In this document: positions 24,755 through 33,813 of the stretch, piece by piece
Layout: each line of letters opens with the position of its first letter
Position numbering within the stretch: the first letter of the stretch is position 1
Origin: Actinotalea sp. JY-7876
GTDB taxonomy: Bacteria; Actinomycetota; Actinomycetes; Actinomycetales; Cellulomonadaceae
Direction: 5' to 3'
DNA: 64,000 nucleotides
Assembly (NCBI RefSeq): GCF_014042015.1
Contig: NZ_CP059493.1
Span: 806,001-870,000, forward strand
The notes under the pieces: generated by a model
What the model was told of the DNA's origin: nothing
The model's database searches: none
What the model saw: the letters and a program-made list of their open reading frames with translations, nothing else
Translations under genes and position numbers: made by a program

Positions 24755-26095
24755 GTGTCTGTGCGAGAACAATACCGGGTCGAGGGCCGCACGTCAGGGG
24801 AGATCGTGACGAGCGTGGAAGCCGGCGTGCGGACGGGCGCGCTGCCCCCGGGCTCGCCGCTCCCGACCGTGCGCGCGCTCGCGGCGGCGCTCGAGGTCAG
24901 TCCGGCCACCGTCGCCAAGGCGTACGGCGAGCTGCGCCGGCGCGGCGTCGTCGGCACCGCCGGGCGGGCGGGGACGAGGGTCCGCGACCGTCCCCCGGTC
25001 GACGCGCGCGCCGCCGGTGACCCCGTCGTGCCGACGGGCGTGCTCGACCTCGCCTCGGGCGCGCCGGACCCTCGTCTGCTGCCCGACCACGGCGCGGCGC
25101 TGGCCCGCGTCGCGGCGGCGGCAGGCGCGCCCGCCGGCTACCGGGACGCCGCGATGCTGCCCGAGCTGCACGCGCTCGCGACCGGGCGGCTGCGTCGCGA
25201 CGGCGTCCCGGTAGACGCGCTCGCGGTCACCTCGGGCGCTCTGGACGCGATCGAGCGGCTGCTGCAGGCGCACCTGCGCCCGGGTGACCGCGTGGCGGTC
25301 GAGGATCCGGGCTGGGCCAACCTGCTCGACCTCGTGGCGGCGCTCGGTCTCGAGCCCGTCCCGGTCCGCGTCGACGAGGACGGTCCGACGCCGGACGGGC
25401 TGCGGACGGCGCTCGCGCGCGGGGCCCGCGCCGTCGTCGTGACCGCGCGCGCCCACAACCCGACGGGCGCCGCCATCGGGTCCCGGCGCAGTGCGGCGCT
25501 GCGGGCGGAGCTGGCGCGCCGGCCGGACGTGCTGCTCATCGAGGACGACCACGCCGCCGAGCTGTCGCCCGTGCCCCTGCACGCGCTCGCGGGCGCGACG
25601 ACGTCGTGGGCGTTCGTCCGGTCGGTCTCCAAGCCCTACGGGCCGGACCTGCGGCTCGCCGTCGTGGCGGGCGACGAGGCGACCGTGGCGCGCGTCGTCG
25701 GCCGCATGCGGCTGGGCTCGGGGTGGGTCTCGACCCTCCTGCAGCGCCTCGTCGTCGAGCTCTGGACGGATCCCGGCACGAGCGCCGCGGTGGCGCGGGC
25801 CAGGGACACGTACGCGGCCCGGCGCAGCGCGCTCGTCGCGGCGCTCGCGCGGCACGGCGTCCCGGCGTCGGGCCGGACCGGGGTGAACGTCTGGGTGCCG
25901 GTGCGCGACGAGACCCGGGCCGTGACCGCGCTGCGGGACCGCGGCGTCGCCGTCGCGCCCGGCGCACGCTTCCGCCTCGCGTCCCCACCGGGCGTGCGGA
26001 TCACCGTCGGCCCGCTCGGCGAGGACGACGTCGAGCCGCTGGCCGCACTGGTCGCCGAGGCGCTCACCGCCCCCGGGCGCGGCACCCTGACCTGA
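24755..26095 (+). CDS. MocR/PdxR-family transcriptional regulator with aminotransferase domain
   Basis: A 446-residue protein. The N-terminus (residues about 8-75) is a GntR winged helix (GEIVTSVEAGVRTGALPPGSPLPTVRALAAALEVSPATVAKAYGELRRRGVV). A fold-type I aminotransferase domain follows, with VTSGALDAIERLL, DPGWANLLDLVAALG, RAHNPTGAAIG and FVRSVSKPYGPDLRLA; the Lys of SVSK is the expected PLP-binding residue. MocR proteins sense PLP or amines. The adjacent PNPOx-like gene suggests control of B6 or flavin-linked metabolism. Confidence 0.9.
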   Translation: MSVREQYRVEGRTSGEIVTSVEAGVRTGALPPGSPLPTVRALAAALEVSPATVAKAYGELRRRGVVGTAGRAGTRVRDRPPVDARAAGDPVVPTGVLDLASGAPDPRLLPDHGAALARVAAAAGAPAGYRDAAMLPELHALATGRLRRDGVPVDALAVTSGALDAIERLLQAHLRPGDRVAVEDPGWANLLDLVAALGLEPVPVRVDEDGPTPDGLRTALARGARAVVVTARAHNPTGAAIGSRRSAALRAELARRPDVLLIEDDHAAELSPVPLHALAGATTSWAFVRSVSKPYGPDLRLAVVAGDEATVARVVGRMRLGSGWVSTLLQRLVVELWTDPGTSAAVARARDTYAARRSALVAALARHGVPASGRTGVNVWVPVRDETRAVTALRDRGVAVAPGARFRLASPPGVRITVGPLGEDDVEPLAALVAEALTAPGRGTLT

Positions 26096-26117
26096 GCGGC
26101 GGGACGCTCTGGGTGTC

Positions 26118-26708
26118 TTAGGCGGTCGAGGCGGTCAGGACCGCGCCCGCGGCGGCGAGCTCGGCGCGGGCGGCGGCGCCCTGCTCGGGCGTGACGGGGA
26201 CCGTGAGGTCCGTGAGCACCCGCGTGCGCAGCCCCAGCCCGAGGGCGTCGAGCGCGGTGGCCCGGACGCAGTGCGACTCCGCGATGCCGACGACGTCGAC
26301 GTCCGTGACGCCCGCGTCGCGCAGGATCGCCGCGAGCCCGCGGCCCTGCTCGTCCACCCCCTCGAACCCCGAGTAGGCCGCGGCGTAGGCGCCCTTCTTC
26401 ACGCTCGCGTCCGGGCGCAGGTCGGCGAGCGCGGGGTGGAGCTCGGCCTCGGGCGTGCCGGCGACGCCGTGCGGCGGCCACGTGTCGACGTAGTCCGGCT
26501 CGGCCGGGGGGACCGCGAAGTGGTGCCCCGGGTCGACGTGCCAGTCCTGCGTCGTCACGACGAGGCCGTACTCGTCCCGGCGCTCGCGCGCGTGGCGGGC
26601 GATGGCCTCGGCGACCGCGTCACCCCCCGCGACGGCGAGGGCCCCGCCCTCGCAGAACGTCGGCTGCACGTCCACGACCAGCAGCGCCCGCCTACCCGAC
26701 CCGCTCAT
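26118..26708 (-). CDS. nicotinamidase/isochorismatase-family hydrolase
   Basis: A 196-residue cysteine hydrolase. The catalytic triad is visible: Asp13 (LLVVDVQPTF), a Lys at 104/105 (ASVKKGAY) and Cys147 (ESHCVRATALDA). The metal-binding DWHVDPGHHF (Asp55, His57, His62 region) is as in PncA. It converts nicotinamide to nicotinic acid in NAD salvage, and related enzymes act on pyrazinamide. An ATG at 26717 in frame is an alternative start. It follows the MocR-type gene convergently. Upstream is a long G-rich tract on its coding strand. Confidence 0.88.
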   Translation of the reverse strand: MSGSGRRALLVVDVQPTFCEGGALAVAGGDAVAEAIARHARERRDEYGLVVTTQDWHVDPGHHFAVPPAEPDYVDTWPPHGVAGTPEAELHPALADLRPDASVKKGAYAAAYSGFEGVDEQGRGLAAILRDAGVTDVDVVGIAESHCVRATALDALGLGLRTRVLTDLTVPVTPEQGAAARAELAAAGAVLTASTA

Positions 26709-27276
26709 CCCACCCATCCCGCCAACCTACCGACCCGCCCGCCCCGACCCGCCCGCCCTCGACCCGCCCGCCCCCGACCCCGCCCGTCCCCGCCCCGCCC
26801 CGCCCGCCCCGACCCCGCCCGCGCCGCCCTGCCGGGGAGTGACCTGTCGACACTGGGGGTCGGTGCGCCCCGCGGTGACGGTGTGACGCGTGGTGCAGGT
26901 GCGACCACCACCAGCCCCAGGCGCACCAGGAGCACCGGAAGGCGCACCGAAGCCGGCGGGCCGGGCGTCCGGGCGTCCCGGTGAGGCAAGGCCCGGGGCC
27001 CCGCCGGCCCTCGCGCTGGCCCTCGCGCTGGCTCTTCGCCCCGTCCCGGCCAACGCCCCCCGGCGCGCCCACCCGCTCCGCCGGGGCTCCGTGCGCCCGC
27101 TGGTGCCACTGCGGCTGGTGGGGCTGACGGGTTCATCGCCTGCCTCGTGGGCATCAGGAGCACCATCGGGCGCACCGAGGCGCGCGCGGGCATCCACAGG
27201 TCCGCCGCGGCGGCGTGTGTCCCCGGTACCGACGGTCCCCGAGCTCGCGGGCCGCCCCACGGACCACCCTCACGAC
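26709..27276. other. gene-free region with a 100-bp C-rich tract
   Basis: 568 nt between divergent genes. At 26728-26828 the plus strand is almost pure C/G with regular GACCCGCCCGCC-type units; the minus strand is a run of G3-G5 blocks immediately upstream of the nicotinamidase gene. The rest shows no gene I can support; open frames into the DUF559 gene are Pro/Ala/Arg-rich shadows. Confidence 0.6.
26728..26828. repeat. imperfect C-rich (G-rich on minus strand) low-complexity repeat
   Basis: Repeated CCCGCCCC/GACCCGCCCG units with only a few A/T bases. The minus strand has many G-tracts of 3-5 separated by 1-3 nt, enough for several G-quadruplexes. It lies about 20 nt upstream of the nicotinamidase start. 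Confidence 0.7.
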
Positions 27277-28140
27277 ATGGATCTCGTCGAGCGCCTGCAG
27301 CGCGACCACGGCTGTCTGAGGACGGGCCGCCTCGTCCGAGACCGCCAGGACGAACGCGAGCTCCGCCGTCTGGTCGAGACGGGTGTCGTCGTGCGCCACG
27401 GCCGCGGGCTGTACGCGTTGCGCGGCACACCGGCCGCGGTGGTCGCCGCACGTCGGACCGGCGGCGCGGTCACGTGCGTGTCGCTCCTCCACGGGCTCGG
27501 CCTCCCGGTGCTGCACGTGCCGGGCTCCCCGCACGTCAGCGTGCCCGGCGGGCGTGGGGCGCCCCGGGCGGGTGTCCTGGCGCGGTCGACGGTGCTGCAC
27601 TGGGACGAGGAAGCCACGGGCGACACGGTCCTGGCCGACGTCCCGACCGCCCTGTGCCACGCGCTGCGGTGCGTCCAGCTCCGGGACGTGGTGGCGCTCG
27701 CCGACGCGGCCCTCCACCGTCGCCTCCTGCGCGACGTGGGCGAGCTCGCCGCGCGGCGTCCCCTCGGCGGCAGGGCGACGTTCGACCGTCTGCTCCGCCT
27801 GGCGGACGGGCGCAGCGAGTCGATGCCCGAGACCTTCCTGCGCCTTGCCCTGGTCGAGGTCGGGCTCCAGGTGGAGCCCCAGGTCGCCGTCGAGGGGGTC
27901 GGCCGCGTCGACCTGCTGGTCGAGGGCCTCCTGGTCGTGGAGGTCGACGGTTACGCCTACCACCACGACCGGCGGGCGTTCGCGGAGGACCGTCGCCGTG
28001 ATCGCGTCGCGGAGCTCCGCGGCATCCCGGTGCTCCGATTCACCTTCGACGATGCCGTCCACGACACGGCGCGGGCGGTGCACGAGGTGCTCGCCGCCCT
28101 GGTCCGCCACCGGTCCGGGGCCTCAGCCGCGGCTCACTAG
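27277..28140 (+). CDS. DUF559/Vsr-like nuclease-domain protein with AbiEi-like N-terminus
   Basis: A 287-residue protein from ATG 27277. The N-terminal 60 residues look like the winged-helix AbiEi antitoxin-like domain (GCLRTGRLVRDRQDERELRRLVETGVVVRHGRGLYAL). The C-terminal domain has the DUF559 signature VGRVDLLVEGLLVVEVDGYAYH, then DRRRDRVAELRGIPVLRFTFDD, related to Vsr endonucleases, with the D...ExD/H-type site. Such proteins are common orphans in actinomycetes; no partner toxin gene is adjacent. Its stop overlaps the -10 of metG. Confidence 0.8.
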   Translation: MDLVERLQRDHGCLRTGRLVRDRQDERELRRLVETGVVVRHGRGLYALRGTPAAVVAARRTGGAVTCVSLLHGLGLPVLHVPGSPHVSVPGGRGAPRAGVLARSTVLHWDEEATGDTVLADVPTALCHALRCVQLRDVVALADAALHRRLLRDVGELAARRPLGGRATFDRLLRLADGRSESMPETFLRLALVEVGLQVEPQVAVEGVGRVDLLVEGLLVVEVDGYAYHHDRRAFAEDRRRDRVAELRGIPVLRFTFDDAVHDTARAVHEVLAALVRHRSGASAAAH

Positions 28141-28143
28141 GAT
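28138..28143 (+). promoter_or_regulatory. putative -10 box of leaderless metG promoter
   Basis: TAGGAT followed by 6 nt and ATG 28150. Its first three bases are the stop codon of the preceding gene. Confidence 0.5.
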
Positions 28144-28149
28144 CGAGCC

Positions 28150-29952
28150 ATGGCCCACATCCTCTCGGCGGTCGCCTGGCCCTACGCCAACGGCCCCCGC
28201 CACATCGGACACGTCGCCGGCTTCGGCGTCCCCTCCGACGTCTTCAGCCGGTACATGCGCATGGCGGGCCACGACGTGCTGATGGTGTCCGGGACGGACG
28301 AGCACGGGACGCCGATCCTCGTGCAGGCCGAGCAGGAGGGCGTGACCCCGCAGGAGCTCGCGGACCGCTACAACCGCGTCATCGTCGAGGACCTCACCAA
28401 CCTGGGCCTGTCCTACGACCTCTTCACGCGCACGACGACGCGCAACCACTACGCCGTCGCGCAGGAGATGTTCCGCACCGTCCACGAGAACGGCTACATG
28501 GTCGAGAAGTCGACCATGGGCGCCATCTCGCCGTCGACCGGCCGGACGCTGCCCGACCGCTACATCGAGGGCACGTGCCCGATCTGCGGGTACGACGGCG
28601 CCCGCGGCGACCAGTGCGACAACTGCGGCAACCAGCTCGACGCGATCGACCTCAAGAACCCGCGCAGCCGGATCAACGGCGAGACGCCCGAGTTCGTCGA
28701 GTCGGTCCAGTTCTTCCTCGACCTGCCGGCGCTCGTCGACGCGCTCGAGGCGTGGCTGCGCTCGCGGGACGCGTGGCGCCCCAACGTCCTGAAGTTCTCG
28801 CTCAACCTGCTCGCGGACGTGCGCCCGCGCGCCATGACGCGCGACATCGACTGGGGCATCCCGGTGCCGCTCGAGGGGTGGAGCGACAACCCGAACAAGC
28901 GCCTGTACGTCTGGTTCGACGCCGTCATCGGCTACCTCTCGGCCTCGGTCGAGTGGGCGCGGCGCACGGGTGACGTCGACGCCTGGCGTGCCTGGTGGAA
29001 CGACGAGCAGGCCCGTGGGTACTACTTCATGGGCAAGGACAACATCACCTTCCACTCGCAGATCTGGCCCGCCGAGCTGCTCGCCTACGACGGCCGCGGG
29101 GACAAGGGCGGGGAGCCGGGCCGCTTCGGCACCCTCAACCTCCCGACCGAGGTGGTCTCGAGCGAGTTCCTCACCATGGAGGGCCGGCAGTTCTCCTCCT
29201 CGCGCGGTGTGGTGATCTACGTGCGGGACATGCTCGCGCGCTACCAGCCGGACGCCCTGCGCTACTTCATCTCCGTGGCGGGGCCCGAGAACCAGGACAC
29301 GGACTTCACGTGGGCCGAGTTCCAGCGCCGCACCAACGACGAGCTCGTCGCCGGCTGGGGCAACCTGGTCAACCGGACCGTGAACCTCATCCACAAGAAC
29401 TTCGGCGAGATCCCCGCGCCGGGCACGCCCGAGCCGGTCGACACGGCGCTGCTCGACGCCACCCGCCAGGGCTTCACCACCGTCGGCGACCTCATCGCCG
29501 GCCACCGGCAGCGCGCCGCGATCGGCGAGGCGATGCGCCTGGTCACCGAGGCCAACCGCTACCTCTCCGAGACCGAGCCCTGGAAGCTCAAGGCGCCGGA
29601 GCAGCGCGACCGCCTCGCGACGGTGCTCCACACGGCCGCGCAGGCCGTCTCGGACTGCCGCACGCTCCTCTCGCCCTTCCTGCCGCACTCCGCGCAGGCC
29701 GTCCACGAGGCGCTCGGCGGCACCGGCACGGTCTCGCCGCTGCCGCGCATCGAGGAGGTCACCGACCTCGACGACCCGTGGCGCACCTACCCGGTGATCA
29801 CCGGGGACTACCGCGTGGGGGAGACGCTGGCCGCGTGGGAGAGCGTCCCGCTCGTCGCCGGGACACCGGTCGGCCCGGCCAAGCCGGTGTTCCGCAAGCT
29901 GGACGACGCGATCGTCGAGGAGGAGCTCGACCGGCTCCGCGCGGACGGCTGA
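28150..29952 (+). CDS. metG: methionine--tRNA ligase
   Basis: A 600-residue class I aminoacyl-tRNA synthetase. HIGH motif at residues 18-21 ([12 protein letters not shown]), MetRS-specific [10 protein letters not shown], a zinc knuckle [18 protein letters not shown] from about residue 143, and the KMSKS equivalent FSSSRG near residue 348. There is no C-terminal tRNA-binding EMAP-type extension, typical of the actinobacterial form. It charges tRNA-Met. The next gene starts 1 nt after its stop. Confidence 0.97.
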   Translation: MAHILSAVAWPYANGPRHIGHVAGFGVPSDVFSRYMRMAGHDVLMVSGTDEHGTPILVQAEQEGVTPQELADRYNRVIVEDLTNLGLSYDLFTRTTTRNHYAVAQEMFRTVHENGYMVEKSTMGAISPSTGRTLPDRYIEGTCPICGYDGARGDQCDNCGNQLDAIDLKNPRSRINGETPEFVESVQFFLDLPALVDALEAWLRSRDAWRPNVLKFSLNLLADVRPRAMTRDIDWGIPVPLEGWSDNPNKRLYVWFDAVIGYLSASVEWARRTGDVDAWRAWWNDEQARGYYFMGKDNITFHSQIWPAELLAYDGRGDKGGEPGRFGTLNLPTEVVSSEFLTMEGRQFSSSRGVVIYVRDMLARYQPDALRYFISVAGPENQDTDFTWAEFQRRTNDELVAGWGNLVNRTVNLIHKNFGEIPAPGTPEPVDTALLDATRQGFTTVGDLIAGHRQRAAIGEAMRLVTEANRYLSETEPWKLKAPEQRDRLATVLHTAAQAVSDCRTLLSPFLPHSAQAVHEALGGTGTVSPLPRIEEVTDLDDPWRTYPVITGDYRVGETLAAWESVPLVAGTPVGPAKPVFRKLDDAIVEEELDRLRADG

Positions 29953-29953
29953 C

Positions 29954-30901
29954 GTGGGCCGCTCGGGCCGGGAACGCGACCGGAGCTGGCCGCCCGACCC
30001 GGAGCCCCTGCCGCACCCGCTCGTCGACGACCACACGCACCTGGACCACCCCGCGCCCGGGGCGGGTGGGTTCGACGGCGGCCCGACGCCGCCCAGCCTC
30101 GCCGACCAGGTCGAGCGCGCGGCTCGGGCGGGTGTGACCCGCATGGTGCAGGTGGGCTGCGACCTGCCCGCCGCCCGGTGGACCGCCGACGTCGTCCGCG
30201 CGGCGCAGGGCGTGCCCGTGCACCCCGAGCTCCTGGGCGCCGTCGCGCTGCACCCCAACGAGGCGCCGCTGCACGCCGGCGTGCGCGAGGTCGGCCCCGA
30301 CGGACTGCCGCCGGACCCGCAGGAGCACCACGCCGTCGACCTGGACGACGCCCTCGCCGAGATCGCCCACCTGGCACGCACCACCGACCGCATCCGCGCC
30401 ATCGGGGAGACCGGGCTCGACTACTTCCGCACGGGCGAGCGCGGGCGCGAGGTCCAGCGGGAGTCGTTCCGCGCGCACGTCGCGCTCGCCAAGGAGCTCG
30501 GGCTCGCCCTGCAGATCCACGACCGCGACGCGCACGACGACGTCCTGCACCTGCTCGAGCGCGACGGTGCGCCCGAGCGGACGGTCTTCCACTGCTTCTC
30601 GGGAGACGCCGCCATGGCGCGCGTGTGCGCCGAGCGCGGCTGGTACCTGTCGTTCGCCGGCACGACGACGTTCTCGGGCTCGCACGCCCTGCGCGAGGCG
30701 CTGCGGACGGTGCCGCTCGGGCAGCTGCTGCTCGAGACCGACGCGCCCTACCTCACGCCGCACCCCTACCGTGGCCGACCCAACGCGCCGTACGCGGTGG
30801 CGTACACCGCCAGGGCCGTGGCCCGGACGCTCGACGTGGACCTCGCGCACCTGTGCCGCACCGTGTGGGCGACGGCGGAGCAGGTCTACGGTCCCTGGTG
30901 A
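29954..30901 (+). CDS. tatD: TatD-family metal-dependent DNase
   Basis: A 315-residue TIM-barrel hydrolase starting at GTG 29954, coupled to metG. Metal ligands are recognisable: LVDDHTHLDHP at the N-terminus, AIGETGLDYFR, IHDRDAHDD, VFHCFSGDAAMA and LLLETDAPYLTPHPYRGRPNAP near the C-terminus. Family members are 3'-5' exonucleases involved in DNA repair and clearance. The metG-tatD-rpfB-ksgA-ispE order is conserved in actinobacteria. Confidence 0.94.
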   Translation: MGRSGRERDRSWPPDPEPLPHPLVDDHTHLDHPAPGAGGFDGGPTPPSLADQVERAARAGVTRMVQVGCDLPAARWTADVVRAAQGVPVHPELLGAVALHPNEAPLHAGVREVGPDGLPPDPQEHHAVDLDDALAEIAHLARTTDRIRAIGETGLDYFRTGERGREVQRESFRAHVALAKELGLALQIHDRDAHDDVLHLLERDGAPERTVFHCFSGDAAMARVCAERGWYLSFAGTTTFSGSHALREALRTVPLGQLLLETDAPYLTPHPYRGRPNAPYAVAYTARAVARTLDVDLAHLCRTVWATAEQVYGPW

Positions 30902-31049
30902 GGTCGCGCCCGACGTGCGCCGTCGCCCCGGGACCGGGCGGGCGCGGTGAGGCACCCGACCGGGGCTATCCTCGTGTGGTCCCGTCGGTTACCGTCGAGG
31001 ACGGCGTCGACCCCGGCCCACGCCCCGTGTCCTTCCCCCGGACGATCGG

Positions 31050-32249
31050 ATGCCCGTGCCACACGCCTCGACCGCAGCCCCTGCGCGGGGCCGCTGGGCC
31101 GGTCGTGCCCGCGTCGCGGCGCAGGCGGCGGTCCTGTCGATGGTGGTCGGCGGGACGAGCGCGTTCGCCGTCCTGCACAAGACGGTGACGCTCGACGTCG
31201 ACGGCGAGGTCCGCACGGTCGCGGGCTTCGGCCGCACGGTTGAGGACATCCTGGCCGGCCAGGCGATCGAGGTGCGCGAGGGCGACGTCGTCGCGCCGGT
31301 GCCGGGCAGCCTCGTCCACGACGACACCGAGATCGTCGTGCGCCACGCGCGCGAGGTCGTCGTGGAGATCGACGGCGAGCGCCGGACCCTCGTCACGACC
31401 GCCGCCACCGTGGGGGAGGTCCTCGCCGAGCTGGGCCTGCGCGAGGGCGCGCGGGCGTCGTCGTCGCGCTCGGCGCCGCTCGGTCGCGACGTCCTGCGGC
31501 TCTCGACCGCCAAGGCCCTCAGCCTCACCGTTGACGGCGCGACCCGGACGGTCGGCACGACGGCGAGCACCGTGCGCGACGTCCTGGCCGAGGCGGGCGT
31601 GGTCCTCGGGGAGCACGACCAGGTCTCGGTCCCGCTCGACACCGCGGCCACCGACGGGCTCGCCGTCACGGTCACGCGGGTGCAGTCCGTGACCCGTACG
31701 GAGACGACCGCGCAGCCCTTCGAGGTGGTGCGTCAGGAGGACCCCACCCTTCCCCGGGGTCAGGAGGTCGTCGCGTCGCGCGGCGTCGACGGCAGCCAGG
31801 TCGCGACCTTCGTCGCCTACGAGGCCGACGGCGTCGAGATCGGCCGGACCCTGCTCGCCGCCGCGGTCACCGCACCGCCGGTCGCGCAGGTCGTCCGCGT
31901 CGGCACCAAGGAGCCGATCGCGACGCCGGCGGTCGCCCCGGTGGAGCCCGGCACGTCGCGCGCGATCGGCCTGGAGCTCACGCTGGCGCGCGGCTGGGGC
32001 GAGGACCAGTTCGCCTGTCTCGACGCGCTGTGGAGCAAGGAGAGCGGGTGGCGCGTCGACGCGCACAACCCCTCGAGCGGTGCCCACGGGATCCCCCAGG
32101 CGCTGCCGGGCAGCAAGATGGCCAGTGTCGGCGCCGACTGGCAGTCGAACCCGGTGACGCAGATCACCTGGGGCCTGGGCTACATCGAAGGCCGCTACGG
32201 GAACCCGTGCGGTGCGTGGGCTCACTCCAAGGCGAAGAACTGGTACTGA
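31050..32249 (+). CDS. DUF348/G5 protein with lysozyme-like C-terminal domain
   Basis: A 399-residue secreted protein. An N-terminal membrane/signal segment (about residues 20-42) is followed by three ubiquitin-like DUF348 repeats (KTVTLDVDGEVRTV; REVVVEIDGERRTL; KALSLTVDGATRTV), a G5 domain (about 210-288) and a C-terminal transglycosylase-like domain (about 305-399) with CLDALWSKESGWR, SGAHGIPQALPGSKM and GYIEGRYG. Glu in WSKESGW is the likely catalytic acid. It would cleave peptidoglycan like RpfB but carries a different, aggregation-promoting-factor-like catalytic domain. A TATCCT box at 30967-30972 may be its -10. Confidence 0.86.
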   Translation: MPVPHASTAAPARGRWAGRARVAAQAAVLSMVVGGTSAFAVLHKTVTLDVDGEVRTVAGFGRTVEDILAGQAIEVREGDVVAPVPGSLVHDDTEIVVRHAREVVVEIDGERRTLVTTAATVGEVLAELGLREGARASSSRSAPLGRDVLRLSTAKALSLTVDGATRTVGTTASTVRDVLAEAGVVLGEHDQVSVPLDTAATDGLAVTVTRVQSVTRTETTAQPFEVVRQEDPTLPRGQEVVASRGVDGSQVATFVAYEADGVEIGRTLLAAAVTAPPVAQVVRVGTKEPIATPAVAPVEPGTSRAIGLELTLARGWGEDQFACLDALWSKESGWRVDAHNPSSGAHGIPQALPGSKMASVGADWQSNPVTQITWGLGYIEGRYGNPCGAWAHSKAKNWY

Positions 32250-32306
32250 GCCCCCGCGCGAGCGCCGGAGCCCGCGGCGGTGTGACAGGCGCCCTCTTGG
32301 CCTCAG

Positions 32307-32323
32307 GTCACGAATGAGTTACG
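32307..32323. promoter_or_regulatory. GTCACG-N5-GTTACG direct repeat (MtrA-like site)
   Basis: Two 6-bp half-sites in direct orientation with 11-bp periodicity, upstream of the RpfB gene. MtrA response-regulator sites in actinobacteria are direct repeats of GTCAC/GTAAC-type units, and rpfB is a known MtrA target in mycobacteria. The match is by resemblance. Confidence 0.4.
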
Positions 32324-32495
32324 GTCGCATGTCGCTCCGCTGGCCGGGGCGTCGAGCGTCTAGGGCCGAACGGAGCCGCTGACGCCGGCGCCGGGTCGGT
32401 CTGGGCGGCCGGCGGGCCCTCACCCGCCGCGACGGCCGGATCAGGAAGACCGGGCCGGCGGGCAGCACGTCCACGCGACGTCGGGCCCGTCCGGT

Positions 32496-32520
32496 GCAGC
32501 ACGAGCCCTGCTCGTGCTGC
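32496..32520 (+). repeat. 10-bp perfect hairpin just before rpfB
   Basis: GCAGCACGAG and CTCGTGCTGC flank a 5-nt loop. The downstream arm contains a GTG (32514) that would otherwise be a candidate start. It may be an attenuator or block initiation at that codon. Confidence 0.55.
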
Positions 32521-32561
32521 GTCCCGCTCCTGTGCCCGGGCAGCACGACGTCTGGAACCCT

Positions 32562-33797
32562 GTGACCCGTCTCGACCTCCGCCGCCGCCTCGCCCGGGCC
32601 GAGCGCGCCCCGCAGCCCCTGCCGACCGACGCCGCTGCTGACGACACGCAGCAGCTGTCGCCCTCCGAGCCCCCGCGGCGGAACCGTCGCCGGGTCCTCG
32701 CCGTCGCCACCGTGGCCTCGGCCCTCGTCCTGGGGGGTGGAGCGGTCGCCGTCGCCGACGCGCACAAGAGCGTCACGCTCGACGTGAACGGAGAGCTGGT
32801 CGAGGTCGCCACGTTCTCCGGCACCGTGGCCGCGGTGCTCGAGGCCGAGGGGATCACCGTCGGCGAGCGCGACCTCGTCGCGCCCGCCGTCGACACCGAG
32901 CCCCGCGACGGCGGTGAGATCGTCGTGCGCCACGCCCGTCAGGTCACGGTGCTGACCGACGGCGTCGAGGAGACGGTGTGGACCACGGCGCTGCAGGCCG
33001 ACGAGGCCCTCGCGTCGCTCGAGGCGCGCGGTCAGGACGTCCGCCTGGTCGCGTCGCGGTCGGCGGCCGCGGGCCGCGCCCAGCTCCCCGTGCGGATCGA
33101 CGGCCCGGCCGCGGTGGTCGTGGACGGCCGGACCGAGCAGGTGGCGCAGGCGAGCGACCTCGAGTCGCTGCTGACCGAGCTCGACGTCACGGTCGGCGAG
33201 CTGGACCGGGTCCACGTCACGAGCCCCGCGGAGGGGCCGCTGACCGTCACGGTCCAGCGCGTCGTCGCCGAGGAGCAGGTCACCCTCACGGAGGTGCCCT
33301 TCGAGAGCGTCGTCGAGCAGTCGGCGGACCTCTTCGTGGGCCAGACCCGTACCGCCCAGGCGGGTGCGCCCGGCGAGCGGACGACGGTGCACCGCGTGGT
33401 CCTCGTGGACGGCGTCGAGGAGTCGCGGATGCTGCTGAGCGACGCCGTCACGCGGCTCCCGGTGACCGAGGTCGTCCGGCAGGGCACCAAGGAGCGCCCG
33501 GTGGTCGCCCCGCGGGCCGCGGCCGCACCGGCCGGCGGCGGTGGCGCCGCGCCCGCCGGTGACGTCTGGGCCGCGCTGGCCCAGTGCGAGTCCGGCGGCA
33601 ACCCGACGATCGTCTCGCGGAACGGGCTCTACCACGGCCTGTACCAGTTCTCGGTCGGGACGTGGCAGTCGGTCGGCGGCTCCGGGCTGCCCTCGCAGGC
33701 CTCGGCGCAGGAGCAGACCGAGCGCGCGATGGCCCTGCAGGCCCGGTCGGGCTGGGGCCAGTGGCCCGCCTGCTCGTCCAAGCTCGGCCTGCGCTGA
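32562..33797 (+). CDS. rpfB: resuscitation-promoting factor RpfB
   Basis: About 411 residues from GTG 32562; GTG 32514 in the same frame is an alternative but lies inside a strong hairpin. A positively charged N-terminus and one membrane segment ([21 protein letters not shown]) precede three DUF348 repeats ([42 protein letters not shown]), a G5 domain, a Gly/Ala linker and the C-terminal Rpf domain with [13 protein letters not shown] and [14 protein letters not shown]. The Glu of CESGG is catalytic. It is a muralytic enzyme that promotes regrowth of dormant cells. It lies between tatD and ksgA, the conserved rpfB position. Confidence 0.93.
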   Translation: MTRLDLRRRLARAERAPQPLPTDAAADDTQQLSPSEPPRRNRRRVLAVATVASALVLGGGAVAVADAHKSVTLDVNGELVEVATFSGTVAAVLEAEGITVGERDLVAPAVDTEPRDGGEIVVRHARQVTVLTDGVEETVWTTALQADEALASLEARGQDVRLVASRSAAAGRAQLPVRIDGPAAVVVDGRTEQVAQASDLESLLTELDVTVGELDRVHVTSPAEGPLTVTVQRVVAEEQVTLTEVPFESVVEQSADLFVGQTRTAQAGAPGERTTVHRVVLVDGVEESRMLLSDAVTRLPVTEVVRQGTKERPVVAPRAAAAPAGGGGAAPAGDVWAALAQCESGGNPTIVSRNGLYHGLYQFSVGTWQSVGGSGLPSQASAQEQTERAMALQARSGWGQWPACSSKLGLR

Positions 33798-33800
33798 CCC

Positions 33801-33806
33801 TAGGCT
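33801..33806 (+). promoter_or_regulatory. putative -10 box of leaderless ksgA promoter
   Basis: TAGGCT followed by 7 nt and ATG 33814, in the 16-nt gap after rpfB. Confidence 0.45.
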
Positions 33807-33813
33807 CGTCCGT

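Noticed and set aside
26890-27276. N-terminal extension of the DUF559 protein
   Set aside because: The frame is open, but residues are Pro/Ala/Arg low complexity with no conservation signal; ATG 27277 begins exactly at the AbiEi-like domain.
32250-32513. c-di-AMP (ydaO) riboswitch before rpfB
   Set aside because: Expected from actinobacterial rpf leaders, but the GGGGxxCC and GGGGUGAAU blocks are absent. Only a weak resemblance (CCGAAC...CGCTGACGCC) is seen. A covariance search with RF00379 would settle it.
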